Below, one piece after another: positions 7,682 through 16,959 of a DNA stretch of 17,198 bases. The notes under the pieces are model-generated. The model did no database searches, had not been told where the DNA came from, and was given only the letters and a program-made list of their open reading frames with translations. The stretch comes from Erysipelothrix sp. (GTDB taxonomy: Bacteria > Bacillota_I > Bacilli_A > Erysipelotrichales > Erysipelotrichaceae). Both the position numbers and the translations under genes were made by a program. How positions within the stretch are numbered: the first letter of the stretch is position 1; each line of letters opens with the position of its first letter. The DNA lies in the NCBI GenBank assembly GCA_012520695.1, contig JAAYNU010000009.1:1-17198 (forward strand), written 5' to 3'.

Positions 7682-8770
7682 TTAGCTTAAAAATTCAAAT
7701 GGACGCCATGGTCTAATGTAATCCAATAACATCGATTCATTTTCTGGTACACGACCAACCACATTCTTACGACCATCATTGGGCATATCTTTGAGAACGA
7801 TGTGTAGTTCCCCTTTGTATCGAGAATAATCATCGTTCACAATCACGACATCACCACGTTTTAAGTCACGTGTGTTCTCTGGCTTCACGGATAGATCCGC
7901 ATACGTTACACGAGGCATCGTTGAGCGAACCATGTATTCACCCATATCACCACGAACATGATGTGCATGTTCATAAATAATCTTACGCTCTGTTTCTTGG
8001 AGTTCTTTTTCAAAATCAATTTTGAATGCAAGAATTCCAGGATTTATTTTTGCGCATGTTTCAAGTTCTTCGTCGCTCGCATAAGCATTCGCAATGATAA
8101 TATCATCAACACCTTGAGTTGCGATTAAGTGTCTCATTTGAACATCAATTGGTAGATCACGGTGCATCTCTAAAGTACAAAGACCTTCATTCACTGGCCA
8201 AGGACCATAAGTACCTTCTGCTTGACTGGATACAAATGCCGCTATCGGAAGATTCATCTTACGAATCTTTGCATTACACATATCAAAATGTGCTTCACTC
8301 AATCCTGTATAACGTTGTGGATAGAAGTTATGACATGTGATCAGTGTATTGATGTTTGGATAATGGCTCATTACGTTCTCAATATACCCATTTCCTAAAC
8401 TCGCATTCAGTTCAATCTTTAATCCTTCGGGATTAAATGTCATGAAACTTTCTGCTCCCCCGTTGAAGCCTTCGTCTAAACGAATCCCATCGACATTCAT
8501 TTCTTTGAAGAAACTTAAATCATTATATGAAAGATCAAATGCTTTAAACACACTTGGCGCAACATCCAGAATAACTTCCATCTGTTCTTGTTGTGCTACA
8601 TCTGTAATCTCACGAAACTCTGAAATAACTTCTTCCTTATTCTTTCCTTCAACTGCCAACAAGTCCATGAAGATACGTTTGAAGCCTGCTTTGGCAGCTT
8701 TTCTTACATACTCAACGTCCTTCTCAACAGAACTGTGTCCCACATAAATCGAAATTCCTAAACGTGCCAT
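7682..8770 (-). CDS. mupG: MupG-family 6-phospho-N-acetylmuramidase (DUF871, GH170)
   Basis: In Staphylococcus aureus MupG cuts MurNAc-6-phosphate-GlcNAc, imported by a PTS, during cell-wall recycling in the cytoplasm. This 362-residue protein matches the DUF871 pattern. The start MARLGISIYVGHSS is typical. A TIM-barrel-like domain covers about 1-235, with DLLAVEG, EVILDVAPSVF, GIRLDEGFNG, IELNASLGN, CHNFYPQRYTGLS and GTYGPWPVNEGLCTLEMHR. A C-terminal beta-rich, cyclophilin-like domain (about 240-362) includes RGDMGEYMVRST. The ATG has AGAGGA upstream and there is no signal peptide. No PTS permease, regulator or murQ is visible next to it, so the recycling genes, if present, are elsewhere. 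Substrate specificity is inferred from the family and not shown. Confidence 0.85.
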   Translation of the reverse strand: MARLGISIYVGHSSVEKDVEYVRKAAKAGFKRIFMDLLAVEGKNKEEVISEFREITDVAQQEQMEVILDVAPSVFKAFDLSYNDLSFFKEMNVDGIRLDEGFNGGAESFMTFNPEGLKIELNASLGNGYIENVMSHYPNINTLITCHNFYPQRYTGLSEAHFDMCNAKIRKMNLPIAAFVSSQAEGTYGPWPVNEGLCTLEMHRDLPIDVQMRHLIATQGVDDIIIANAYASDEELETCAKINPGILAFKIDFEKELQETERKIIYEHAHHVRGDMGEYMVRSTMPRVTYADLSVKPENTRDLKRGDVVIVNDDYSRYKGELHIVLKDMPNDGRKNVVGRVPENESMLLDYIRPWRPFEFLS

Positions 8771-8796
8771 GATTAATTCCTCTTTTCTTTACAAAC

Positions 8797-8805
8797 ATTA
8801 TAACA
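8797..8805 (-). promoter_or_regulatory. Extended -10 promoter of the MupG gene
   Basis: A perfect TATAAT (8802-8797) is preceded by TGT, giving a full extended -10 element. The -35 region 17 bases upstream (GGTACA) is weak, as is usual for extended -10 promoters. It lies between the lysS terminator and the MupG ATG, so the MupG gene starts a new transcript. Confidence 0.7.
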
Positions 8806-8845
8806 TTTAAATCGATATTTGTACCTACAAGTTTTTATGAGAGGC

Positions 8846-8870
8846 AAAAGAAAAACTAGATTGCTCTAGT

Positions 8871-8872
<2 letters not shown>
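8846..8872 (-). terminator. Rho-independent terminator of lysS
   Basis: The inverted repeat AAACTAGA (8853-8860) and TCTAGTTT (8865-8872) has a 4-base loop. On the minus strand it is followed by a T-rich tail (TTTTTCTTTTG). The upstream arm overlaps the lysS stop codon. The stem is AT-rich, so strength is moderate. Confidence 0.75.
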
Positions 8873-10373
<1,501 letters not shown>

Positions 10374-10390
10374 TTAAATAATCTTTTACT

Positions 10391-10399
10391 ATCATAGCA
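10391..10399 (-). promoter_or_regulatory. Possible extended -10 promoter of lysS
   Basis: TGC followed by TATGAT forms an extended -10 element between hslO and lysS. No good -35 lies at the proper distance (best is ATGTAA at 17 bases). It could give lysS its own transcript in addition to read-through from hslO. Confidence 0.4.
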
Positions 10400-10421
10400 A
10401 ATTCTTGAATCAATTACATCT

Positions 10422-11306
10422 TTAGGACTGATTTTGTCGATCAGTAATGATTTTATTTAGATCCGCTTCACTGAAAGGATACTTAGAATGGCAGTAATGG
10501 CACTCTAGTTCAGCTCCCTTGTCTTCGCGAATCATCTCTTCTAGATCTTTATTATCTAAAGTTCTGAGTGCGCCTTCCATTTGTGTTCGGTTGCACCCGC
10601 AGAAATATTCGATTGGTGTTTCTTGTAGGAGTTCAATATCTTCAAAGAGGCCGTTGAAGACTTCTTCTGCACTCGCATCAATCATCAGTGTTGATACAGG
10701 CTTAAGTTTACTGAACACATCTTCAATCACATCGATATCCGCGTCTGTTGCGGATGGTAATACTTGGACAAGGATTACTCCTGCTGATTTAATCGTGAGG
10801 TCTTCGTTTACGAGGACTCCTACTGATACTGCTGAAGGAATTTGTTCTGACTGAGCAAAATAGAATGCAAAGTCTTCACCGATTTCTCCAGTTTGTAGTG
10901 CTACTTGTGAATTGAAGATTGTGTTGCCTTCGAATTCTTGTGAAACACTCAGTGTCCCATTTCCAATAACGCCACCAACATCGAGTTTACCGTTTGCTTC
11001 ATTGACCTTATGTGTATGTGGATTGGATACCAGTCCTCGGACAAATCCGCGATTGTCGGCATTTACCATTATATGATTTAGTTCTCCATCGGATCGAATA
11101 TCAATGACGAGTTTTTCTCGCTCGTCTTTGAGCATGCTTCCCATAACGGATGCGACACTCATTACGCGTCCCAATGCAGCACTTGCTGCTGGATATGTAC
11201 CATGAATCTTTTGTGCATGGCTCACAATATCTGTTGTTTTTGCGACAAGCACTCGAACGTTTCCGTTTAATGCCAGTCCTCTTAGTATTTTATCGCTCAT
11301 TCGCAT
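10422..11306 (-). CDS. hslO: Redox-regulated chaperone Hsp33
   Basis: Hsp33 is a cytoplasmic holdase switched on when its zinc-bound cysteines are oxidised. The 294-residue protein has the N-terminal domain (about 1-180) with SAALGRVMSVASVMGSMLK and RSDGELNHIMVNAD. A linker follows, then the zinc centre: C236 and C238 (CGC) with C269 and C272 (CHYC). The 30-residue spacing is normal for the family, so the redox switch is intact. The start is ambiguous: ATG at 11306 is 5 bases from AAGGAG, and a second in-frame ATG at 11300 is 11 bases away. It follows the ftsH terminator with no clear promoter in between. The ftsH-hslO proximity is conserved in Firmicutes. Confidence 0.96.
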   Translation of the reverse strand: MRMSDKILRGLALNGNVRVLVAKTTDIVSHAQKIHGTYPAASAALGRVMSVASVMGSMLKDEREKLVIDIRSDGELNHIMVNADNRGFVRGLVSNPHTHKVNEANGKLDVGGVIGNGTLSVSQEFEGNTIFNSQVALQTGEIGEDFAFYFAQSEQIPSAVSVGVLVNEDLTIKSAGVILVQVLPSATDADIDVIEDVFSKLKPVSTLMIDASAEEVFNGLFEDIELLQETPIEYFCGCNRTQMEGALRTLDNKDLEEMIREDKGAELECHYCHSKYPFSEADLNKIITDRQNQS

Positions 11307-11324
11307 TAATTCTCCTTTTTGATT

Positions 11325-11346
11325 AAAAAAGCCCCACGAATGGGGC
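11325..11346 (-). terminator. Rho-independent terminator of ftsH
   Basis: A perfect 6-bp stem GCCCCA/TGGGGC (11331-11336 and 11341-11346) closes on TTCG when read on the minus strand and is followed by TTTTTT. It begins nine bases after the ftsH stop. The hslO Shine-Dalgarno is only about 15 bases beyond, so hslO must rely on read-through or on a promoter inside ftsH. Confidence 0.9.
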
Positions 11347-11354
11347 GTTAGTTA

Positions 11355-13211
11355 TTAAACTGTTTCTTCTTTAACTTCTACATCGACTGCATTTTCCAAT
11401 GCTGTACGATTTTCAACAATATTTTGAATTTGTTCCGAAGTAAGTGTTTCGTGCTCCAAGAGCCCTTCGACAATACGATCCAGTAAATCGCGGTGTTCCG
11501 TGATTAACTTTGTAGCGTCATCTTTTGCTTCGTCAATAATACGACGTACTTCTTTATCAATTTCAAATGCAATCTCACCAGAATATGTTTGACTGTTTGA
11601 GTAGTCACGTCCTAAGAAGACATTACCACTTGAGTTTTCATATTGGATTGGTCCAAGATTACTCATACCGTAGGACATAACCATGGCACGTGCAATTTTG
11701 GTTGCTGATTGGATATCTCCATAAGCACCTGTTGAAATTTCATCGAATACAATTTCCTCAGCAACACGACCACCTAAGTAACCTGTAATTTTACCCAATA
11801 GATCAGATTTACTTTGTGTGAATGTTTCTTCACGAGGCGTCATGAGGTTATAACCACCTGCATCCCCGCGAGGTATAATTGTAACTTTTTGAACCATGTC
11901 TGCTGATTCAAGTTTGAGTCCTACAATTGTATGGCCCGCTTCATGAACTGCAACCATGTAACGTTCTTTTTCAGAATACTTTTTAGATTTTTTAGCAGGT
12001 CCCATGATGACGCGATCAATCGCTTCGTCTAAATGAACCATGTCAATTTCTTTTTTATTGTCACGAACTGCTAAGATAGCAGCTTCGTTCAATACGTTTT
12101 CTAAGTCAGCTCCGGAGAACCCTGGCGTACGACGCGCAATGTTTTCCAAAGTAACATCTTTAGCTAAGAACTTATTACGAGCATGTACACCAAGAATTGC
12201 TGTTCTACCCTTAACATCTGGTAGTCCGACAGTAATCTTACGGTCGAAACGACCTGGACGAAGTAAAGCAGGGTCCAGAACATCATCACGGTTTGTTGCC
12301 GCAATAATTACAACTCCAGAGTTATCTTCAATACCATCCATCTCAACGAGTAATTGGTTTAATGTTTGCTCTCGCTCATCATTACCCCCACCCATACCGG
12401 CACCACGTTGGCGACCGACCGCATCAATCTCATCAATGAAGATGATACATGGTGCTGTTTCTTTGGCTTTTTTGAACATGTCTCGGACTCGGCTTGCACC
12501 AACCCCAACAAACATCTCAACAAAGTCAGAACCAGAAATTGAATAGTAAGGTACATCCGCTTCCCCTGCCGCAGCACGAGCAAGTAATGTTTTACCTGTT
12601 CCTGGAGGCCCTACAAGTAGAACTCCCTTAGGAATACGAGCACCCATTTCTTCGAATTTTTTTGGTGCCTTTAAGTAATCGATAATTTCTTTAATTTCTT
12701 CTTTTTCTTCTTCAGCACCGGCTACATCGTCAAAACGTACTTTTACGTTACCTTGAACCTTAGCACGCGATTTCGAGAATTCGAAGGCTTTGTTGTTTCC
12801 GCCGCCCCCAGCTTTAGAAAGAATAAAGAACATGATCCCACCCAATATTGCATAGGGAACAATTAGCATAAGTAGATCTACTAGGAAGTTTCCTTGATCA
12901 ACTACGTTTGCGATTGAAATTTTTGGATTCTTTTCAATCAACATATCACGAATTAGAAGTTCGTCTACTTTGGAAATACGAGTAGTAAATCCAGCTTTTT
13001 GTTTATCTTTTACAAAAACCCCTTCAACATCAATAACGTTGTTACTGTGTGTGAGGTTTACCTCTGTAATTTCATAATCTTCTGCCAACTTGTAGAATTC
13101 TGTTAATGTTAAATTCTTTGAAGGTTGGAAAAATGTCATTGCTATAAGTGTTACAATCACCATCATCATTAACGATGGCAATATATAATTTTTATTTTTA
13201 TTGTTCTTCAA
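11355..13211 (-). CDS. ftsH: ATP-dependent zinc metalloprotease FtsH
   Basis: FtsH is a hexameric membrane AAA protease that degrades misfolded membrane proteins and short-lived regulators. The 618-residue protein has two membrane helices (about 11-28 and 108-131) around an extracytoplasmic domain. The AAA domain carries Walker A GPPGTGKT (201-208), Walker B with D260 and E261, and the second region of homology with the arginine fingers in LRPGRFDR (317-324). The protease domain has HEAGH (423-427) and the third zinc ligand D499. The start is TTG at 13211 (CAA on the plus strand), with AGGAG eight bases upstream; the next Met is inside the first helix, so TTG is the credible start. The Shine-Dalgarno overlaps the hpt stop, suggesting translational coupling. 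A terminator follows the gene. Confidence 0.97.
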   Translation of the reverse strand: MKNNKNKNYILPSLMMMVIVTLIAMTFFQPSKNLTLTEFYKLAEDYEITEVNLTHSNNVIDVEGVFVKDKQKAGFTTRISKVDELLIRDMLIEKNPKISIANVVDQGNFLVDLLMLIVPYAILGGIMFFILSKAGGGGNNKAFEFSKSRAKVQGNVKVRFDDVAGAEEEKEEIKEIIDYLKAPKKFEEMGARIPKGVLLVGPPGTGKTLLARAAAGEADVPYYSISGSDFVEMFVGVGASRVRDMFKKAKETAPCIIFIDEIDAVGRQRGAGMGGGNDEREQTLNQLLVEMDGIEDNSGVVIIAATNRDDVLDPALLRPGRFDRKITVGLPDVKGRTAILGVHARNKFLAKDVTLENIARRTPGFSGADLENVLNEAAILAVRDNKKEIDMVHLDEAIDRVIMGPAKKSKKYSEKERYMVAVHEAGHTIVGLKLESADMVQKVTIIPRGDAGGYNLMTPREETFTQSKSDLLGKITGYLGGRVAEEIVFDEISTGAYGDIQSATKIARAMVMSYGMSNLGPIQYENSSGNVFLGRDYSNSQTYSGEIAFEIDKEVRRIIDEAKDDATKLITEHRDLLDRIVEGLLEHETLTSEQIQNIVENRTALENAVDVEVKEETV

Positions 13212-13223
13212 TTAATTCACTCC

Positions 13224-13763
13224 TCACATATAAAGTTCGTCTTTAAGTATTCCCACATACGGCAATTGGCGATATCTTTCATCGAAGTCCAAGCCAAATC
13301 CAATTACGAATAGGTTTGGTATTTCAAAGCCAATAAATTCCGCATAAACTTCAACCTCGCGACGGCTTGGTTTATCCAAGAGCGTCACAACTTTTACATC
13401 GTTTGCACCTTTATTATGCAACATACGGATAATTGCTTGAATCGTATGTCCAGTATCTACGATATCTTCGACCAATAAAATGTTGGCGTCCACAATCGAA
13501 CGATCCAAATCTTTAAGGATCTTGATATCACGTGTAGTTTCTGTACCTGCATAACTTGATACGTCCATGAAGTCATATTGAATATCCAAATCGATATACT
13601 TAATAAGACGCGCTAGGAACGGTACGGATCCTTTTAATAACGCAACTAAAATTAACTGTTTGTCTGAGTCTTTGTAATGGTCGGTTAGTATTTGACCCAA
13701 CTCTTTACATTTGTTTTCTATTTCTTCTTCACTGATTAAAATGCTCTTTACGTCTTGATGCAT
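13224..13763 (-). CDS. hpt: Hypoxanthine phosphoribosyltransferase
   Basis: Hpt salvages hypoxanthine and guanine to IMP and GMP using PRPP. The 179-residue protein has the standard length. The PRPP-binding loop LLVEDIVDTGHTI (96-108) holds the acidic pair E99-D100 and the DTG turn. LKGSVPFLARL (43-53) and MDVSSYAG (66-73) are the other active-site loops, and LDKPSRR (129-135) and the VIGFGLDFDERYR segment (153-165) complete the site. The ATG has AGGAGG about 12 bases upstream, a longer gap than usual, and that Shine-Dalgarno overlaps the tilS stop. The tilS-hpt-ftsH order is strongly conserved in Firmicutes; in Bacillus TilS and HprT also act together on ftsH expression. Confidence 0.97.
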   Translation of the reverse strand: MHQDVKSILISEEEIENKCKELGQILTDHYKDSDKQLILVALLKGSVPFLARLIKYIDLDIQYDFMDVSSYAGTETTRDIKILKDLDRSIVDANILLVEDIVDTGHTIQAIIRMLHNKGANDVKVVTLLDKPSRREVEVYAEFIGFEIPNLFVIGFGLDFDERYRQLPYVGILKDELYM

Positions 13764-13779
13764 AGTTAAAATGATCCTC

Positions 13780-14964
13780 CTACGATAAGTTTAATTCTAC
13801 CACAAAAGTCTTTGGATTGTTAGAGAAATGATGAACATCACACCCCATTCCCACAACATATATAATCTCGTTCACAGCATTTTCAATAACCAACCAACTT
13901 TTTCTTTGATATCGCGGTATTTTCTCATCAATGAAATATCGCGACACTGATTTGCTTCCGAAGCAGAGTTCAATCTTGTCCCCATTTTGCCAGGACCTAA
14001 TTGTGAGCGGGAAATCTTCATCACTCAACATAATGCCTTGATTAGCACTTCCTGAGATTGAAAAGAACTCAGAATCATCCGCACTATCCACAGTGAACTT
14101 AAAGGCTTTGGGATTCGCAAGACTTAAGATCTCGTGATCACAATAAAGTTGCACTGAATCAAATTCATGATAGGCATTGTTGAGAAGTATTTGTCGGTCC
14201 AATTCCTCGAAAAAACGAATCGATGAATCATACACATCAACGTCGTGTGCAAGTAACCAAACACGCAACACCAGAACTCGAACAGAATCCGGTATTACTC
14301 GATAACTATCTAAGGGAACATGTTCATTCATCATACTAAGATATGAATCCACTTCCTCTTGGATTAGTGAATGTTCAACTCGCTTCGCCTTCATCTCTTC
14401 TAGTATTAAATCTCTATTTTCAATTGAATGTCTGATCTTATTTCTTGTATAAGTGAGTTCAAAATTACTTTGGTCGACTGAGTAGGGAATGGATTCCTTT
14501 TCACAGTATTCAACGAGTTCTTTCTTTGTTTCATTTAAAAGTGGTCTCCAAACCTTTACTCCTTTAATCTGTGTGAATTCTTTGAGTCCCACCACATCAC
14601 TCATCATCTTACGTTGTTTTTGGAATACATAGGTTTCGATATCATCATCTAAGTGATGACCTACCGCCACTCCAATTGCACCGTTTTGTTCTACGCACTC
14701 TTTGAAGAATGCATATCTAAAATTTCGGGCATTGTGTTGAAAATTGCCCGAATCTTTAGACTGATAATGCTTTACAAAACATTCAATATTATTTTCTCGA
14801 CAGTAGTCTTTGACCATGAGTTCTTCGTCGTTACTACTTTCTCTCATATGATAGTTCACATGACTGACAATACAGGTATAGCCTTGTTTCATTAATTTAT
14901 GAAGGAGTGCCATCGAATCAGGACCCCCTGAAACTGCTACTACCCATTTTTCCTCTTTTGTCAT
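13780..14964 (-). CDS. tilS: tRNA(Ile) lysidine synthetase
   Basis: TilS converts cytidine 34 of the CAU-anticodon tRNA-Ile to lysidine, so the tRNA reads AUA and carries isoleucine. The 394-residue protein is at the short end of the family. The PP-loop SGGPDS (12-17) binds ATP. The conserved segments FQHNARNFRYAFF (75-87) and GHHLDDDIET (102-111) follow. A middle tRNA-recognition region comes next, and the C-terminal domain (about 315-394) has IRSWQNGDKI and the KIPRYQRKSWLVI segment. The ATG at 14964 has AGGGTGAT just upstream. It lies 35 bases after the PemK-like gene with no promoter or terminator evident between, so the two may share a transcript. Confidence 0.96.
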   Translation of the reverse strand: MTKEEKWVVAVSGGPDSMALLHKLMKQGYTCIVSHVNYHMRESSNDEELMVKDYCRENNIECFVKHYQSKDSGNFQHNARNFRYAFFKECVEQNGAIGVAVGHHLDDDIETYVFQKQRKMMSDVVGLKEFTQIKGVKVWRPLLNETKKELVEYCEKESIPYSVDQSNFELTYTRNKIRHSIENRDLILEEMKAKRVEHSLIQEEVDSYLSMMNEHVPLDSYRVIPDSVRVLVLRVWLLAHDVDVYDSSIRFFEELDRQILLNNAYHEFDSVQLYCDHEILSLANPKAFKFTVDSADDSEFFSISGSANQGIMLSDEDFPLTIRSWQNGDKIELCFGSKSVSRYFIDEKIPRYQRKSWLVIENAVNEIIYVVGMGCDVHHFSNNPKTFVVELNLS

Positions 14965-14999
14965 GTTATCACCCTGAAGTTATTTTACCATAGTATCCT

Positions 15000-15545
15000 T
15001 TAAAACATTTCATTTTTGATAATCGACACAATATCCTTAAACATTGTTGAGTTGATACAAAGGTGCCCATTGATGGAAATCACTCGAGCAGAGTTCAAAT
15101 ACTTAAAGTCATTTAGAAATAGTGTCGATGGTTTATGAAGTCCATCTAGGTGTCCAATATAATATAAATGTAATTTCCCCTTTTCAACCACATTTCGAGA
15201 TTGACTGATTGCATCGCGCTTTGAGGTCATTGGGACAACCAATATCTTTTGATTGCTGCTTCCGATAATTAGACCGAAGTGCTGATACCCCGATTCATTT
15301 AAATATGCATGTCCGTAGTCGATAAAACATATATCCCCAATTTTGGGTGTCATCTTCATCGCTTCACTGGACCACATGTGCGACCTGTTCACTCGGTTAT
15401 GACCTGACTTCAGTTCTTTTATCTTTTCATGGCAACTGAGATCTGTAATGTATTTTTGATACTGATCACAGAAGTTTTCAATCAGTCTTTCGAGATTTTT
15501 CTGTTTATAGTCACCTAAGATATCTTCATTAATTCTATACGTCAT
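15000..15545 (-). CDS. Orphan PemK/MazF-like protein with N-terminal extension
   Basis: This 181-residue protein has a C-terminal half (about 66-181) that resembles the MazF/PemK endoribonuclease fold: IGDICFIDYG (69-78), NESGYQHFGLIIGSS (83-97) and ILVVPMTSK (101-109), with a later LDGLHKPSTLFLNDFKYLNSARV block. Compared by eye with Bacillus MazF, the catalytic threonine is kept (T107), but the catalytic arginine of the GGVRP motif is replaced by H89. Residues 1-65 form a charged, probably helical extension. No antitoxin gene lies beside it. I chose ATG at 15545 because GGGGGA lies nine bases upstream; an in-frame ATG at 15566 has no Shine-Dalgarno. It sits between the mreB terminator and tilS. 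Toxin activity is an inference; it could be a regulatory RNase or a non-toxic relative. Confidence 0.72.
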   Translation of the reverse strand: MTYRINEDILGDYKQKNLERLIENFCDQYQKYITDLSCHEKIKELKSGHNRVNRSHMWSSEAMKMTPKIGDICFIDYGHAYLNESGYQHFGLIIGSSNQKILVVPMTSKRDAISQSRNVVEKGKLHLYYIGHLDGLHKPSTLFLNDFKYLNSARVISINGHLCINSTMFKDIVSIIKNEMF

Positions 15546-15558
15546 CGTTATTAATCCC

Positions 15559-15586
15559 CCGTTCATGCAATAAATTACGCGAACGG
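15559..15586. repeat. Inverted repeat beside the PemK-like start codon
   Basis: CCGTTC (15559-15564) and GAACGG (15581-15586) are perfect inverted 6-mers with centres 22 bases apart. The repeat abuts the ATG at 15545, and one arm touches the GGGGGA ribosome binding site. It could be a protein operator or an RNA hairpin that limits translation. A 6-base repeat can occur by chance. Confidence 0.4.
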
Positions 15587-15599
15587 TTAAATAACTCCT

Positions 15600-15632
15600 A
15601 AAAAAGATTGCCGAATATTTCCGACAATCTTT
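15600..15632 (-). terminator. Rho-independent terminator of mreB
   Basis: The outer stem AAAGATTG (15603-15610) and CAATCTTT (15625-15632) continues inward with G-C, A-T and G-T pairs to about 13 bp with a 4-base loop. On the minus strand it ends in TTTTTT. It lies about 24 bases after the mreB stop and isolates the DUF1146-mreB unit from the PemK-like gene. Confidence 0.88.
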
Positions 15633-15655
15633 GATTTCAATTATTTAGTTATAAA

Positions 15656-16654
15656 TTATCCTACTAAATCTAAGTTTTCTAACATAATTCCTGTTCCCTC
15701 AGCAACACAAGTTAATGCGTTTTCTGCTACGTATACTGGAATTGATAGTTCATGCATGATCAACTTATCAAGACCGTGAAGTAATGCTCCACCACCAGTT
15801 AAGACGATACCACGAGTTACAATATCAGCTGATAGCTCTGGAGGTGTTTGTTCAAGGACCGTACGGCACGCACGAACAATATCCTGTAAGCTTTCATGAA
15901 TTGCTTTCTCAGTTTCATCTGCACGCAATTGAATTGTATTTGGTAAACCAGTTACAAGGTCACGTCCACTTACAGACATTACTTGTGTTTCAAGTTCAGC
16001 TACATCATCAAGCCATGCAGTTGCGATATTCATTTTAATCATTTCCGCAGTACGATCACCAATCAAGAGTTTATAAGTATCTTTAACATGTTTGATTAAG
16101 TCTTGGTCAATACGATCGCCCGCAACTTTTAATGATGTACTTGTTACGATTTCACCTAATGATAAGATCGCTACGTCAGTAGTACCACCACCTATGTCAA
16201 GAACCATTGATCCTGTAGGCTTCGATATATCTAAATGAGCACCAATAGCCGCAACTTTTGGTTCCTCTTCAATATACACACGTTTTGCCCCAGCACGGTA
16301 AGCTGCATCACTGATCGCTTTACGCTCTACAGAAGTGATGTTTGAAGGACAGCAAATTAGAATCGTTGGACGTGAAAACATCCCCTTTAATTTCAATTTA
16401 CGTACAAAATATTGAAGCATCATTTCTGTTACTTCAAAGTCCGCAATAACACCATCTTTTAAAGGACGGATTGCGAGAACACGCCCAGGAGTACGCCCAA
16501 GCATATCCTTAGCCTCTTGCCCTACAGCAAGACATTTTTTAGTTTGTGCATCAATTGAAACAACTGAAGGTTCATGCATCACTACACCTTCACCCTTAAC
16601 ATAAATTAGTACGTTCGCGGTACCTAAATCAATTCCTACTGCTTTTGAAAACAT
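15656..16654 (-). CDS. mreB: MreB/Mbl family cell-shape actin
   Basis: MreB-family proteins form membrane-bound filaments that guide side-wall synthesis in rod cells. The 332-residue protein has the actin-fold motifs: phosphate-1 loop GIDLGTANV (7-15), phosphate-2 loop LDIGGGTTDVA (152-162) and the adenosine loop VLTGGGALLHGLD (285-297). The VIADFEVTEMMLQYF segment (69-83) is typical. I prefer ATG at 16654, with GGAGG eight bases upstream; an in-frame GTG at 16669 overlaps that Shine-Dalgarno. The DUF1146 gene lies just upstream and no mreC or mreD is present, which fits the mbl-type locus rather than mreBCD. Whether it is MreB, Mbl or MreBH cannot be settled here. Confidence 0.95.
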   Translation of the reverse strand: MFSKAVGIDLGTANVLIYVKGEGVVMHEPSVVSIDAQTKKCLAVGQEAKDMLGRTPGRVLAIRPLKDGVIADFEVTEMMLQYFVRKLKLKGMFSRPTILICCPSNITSVERKAISDAAYRAGAKRVYIEEEPKVAAIGAHLDISKPTGSMVLDIGGGTTDVAILSLGEIVTSTSLKVAGDRIDQDLIKHVKDTYKLLIGDRTAEMIKMNIATAWLDDVAELETQVMSVSGRDLVTGLPNTIQLRADETEKAIHESLQDIVRACRTVLEQTPPELSADIVTRGIVLTGGGALLHGLDKLIMHELSIPVYVAENALTCVAEGTGIMLENLDLVG

Positions 16655-16682
16655 CCACAATTCCTCCACTTCTTATAAGTTT

Positions 16683-16883
16683 TTATCGATAATAGTTCAG
16701 TGATAAGCCCAAAATAAACATTGCTACGAGATATCCCAGTGCCATGGAACCCAATAGATACAAAAGAAAAATTCGTTGCTGTCCACCACGACGAGTCAGT
16801 TTTGAAAAATCAACACCACTTAAGCCATAGGCAGAGGCAATGAAGCTCACCAAATATATTGTAATCCTAAGTCCATCTTGCAT
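16683..16883 (-). CDS. DUF1146 (YwzB-type) small membrane protein
   Basis: This is a 66-residue protein of unknown function with two predicted membrane helices (about 5-22 and 38-60). Between them lies the family signature LSGVDFSKLTRR, followed by RIFLLYLLGSMALGYLVAMF, which closely resembles Bacillus YwzB. AGGTG lies eight bases before the ATG. It sits 28 bases before mreB and is probably co-transcribed. The association with an mreB/mbl gene is seen elsewhere in Firmicutes, suggesting a wall-related role, but none is established to my knowledge. Confidence 0.88.
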   Translation of the reverse strand: MQDGLRITIYLVSFIASAYGLSGVDFSKLTRRGGQQRIFLLYLLGSMALGYLVAMFILGLSLNYYR

Positions 16884-16959
16884 AATTATTCACCTATATA
16901 ACTATATCAAAAAAAACACCACAATTCCATTACTAAACAACAATTCACACACGACCCCA

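Noticed and set aside
10519..10854. Plus-strand frame of 111 codons opposite hslO
   Set aside because: Antisense to an intact conserved gene, low-complexity serine-rich composition, no promoter or ribosome binding site.
12040..12546. Plus-strand frame of 168 codons opposite ftsH
   Set aside because: It is fully antisense to the conserved AAA domain, its serine- and arginine-rich composition is typical of a shadow frame, and it has no family signature.
12359..12583. Minus-strand frame of 74 codons inside ftsH in another frame
   Set aside because: It overlaps the essential Walker B region of ftsH in a different frame and has no ribosome binding site or homology.
16909..16916. Run of eight A (T on the minus strand) after the kinase gene, considered as a terminator
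   Set aside because: No convincing inverted repeat precedes the T run on the minus strand, so I do not call a terminator.
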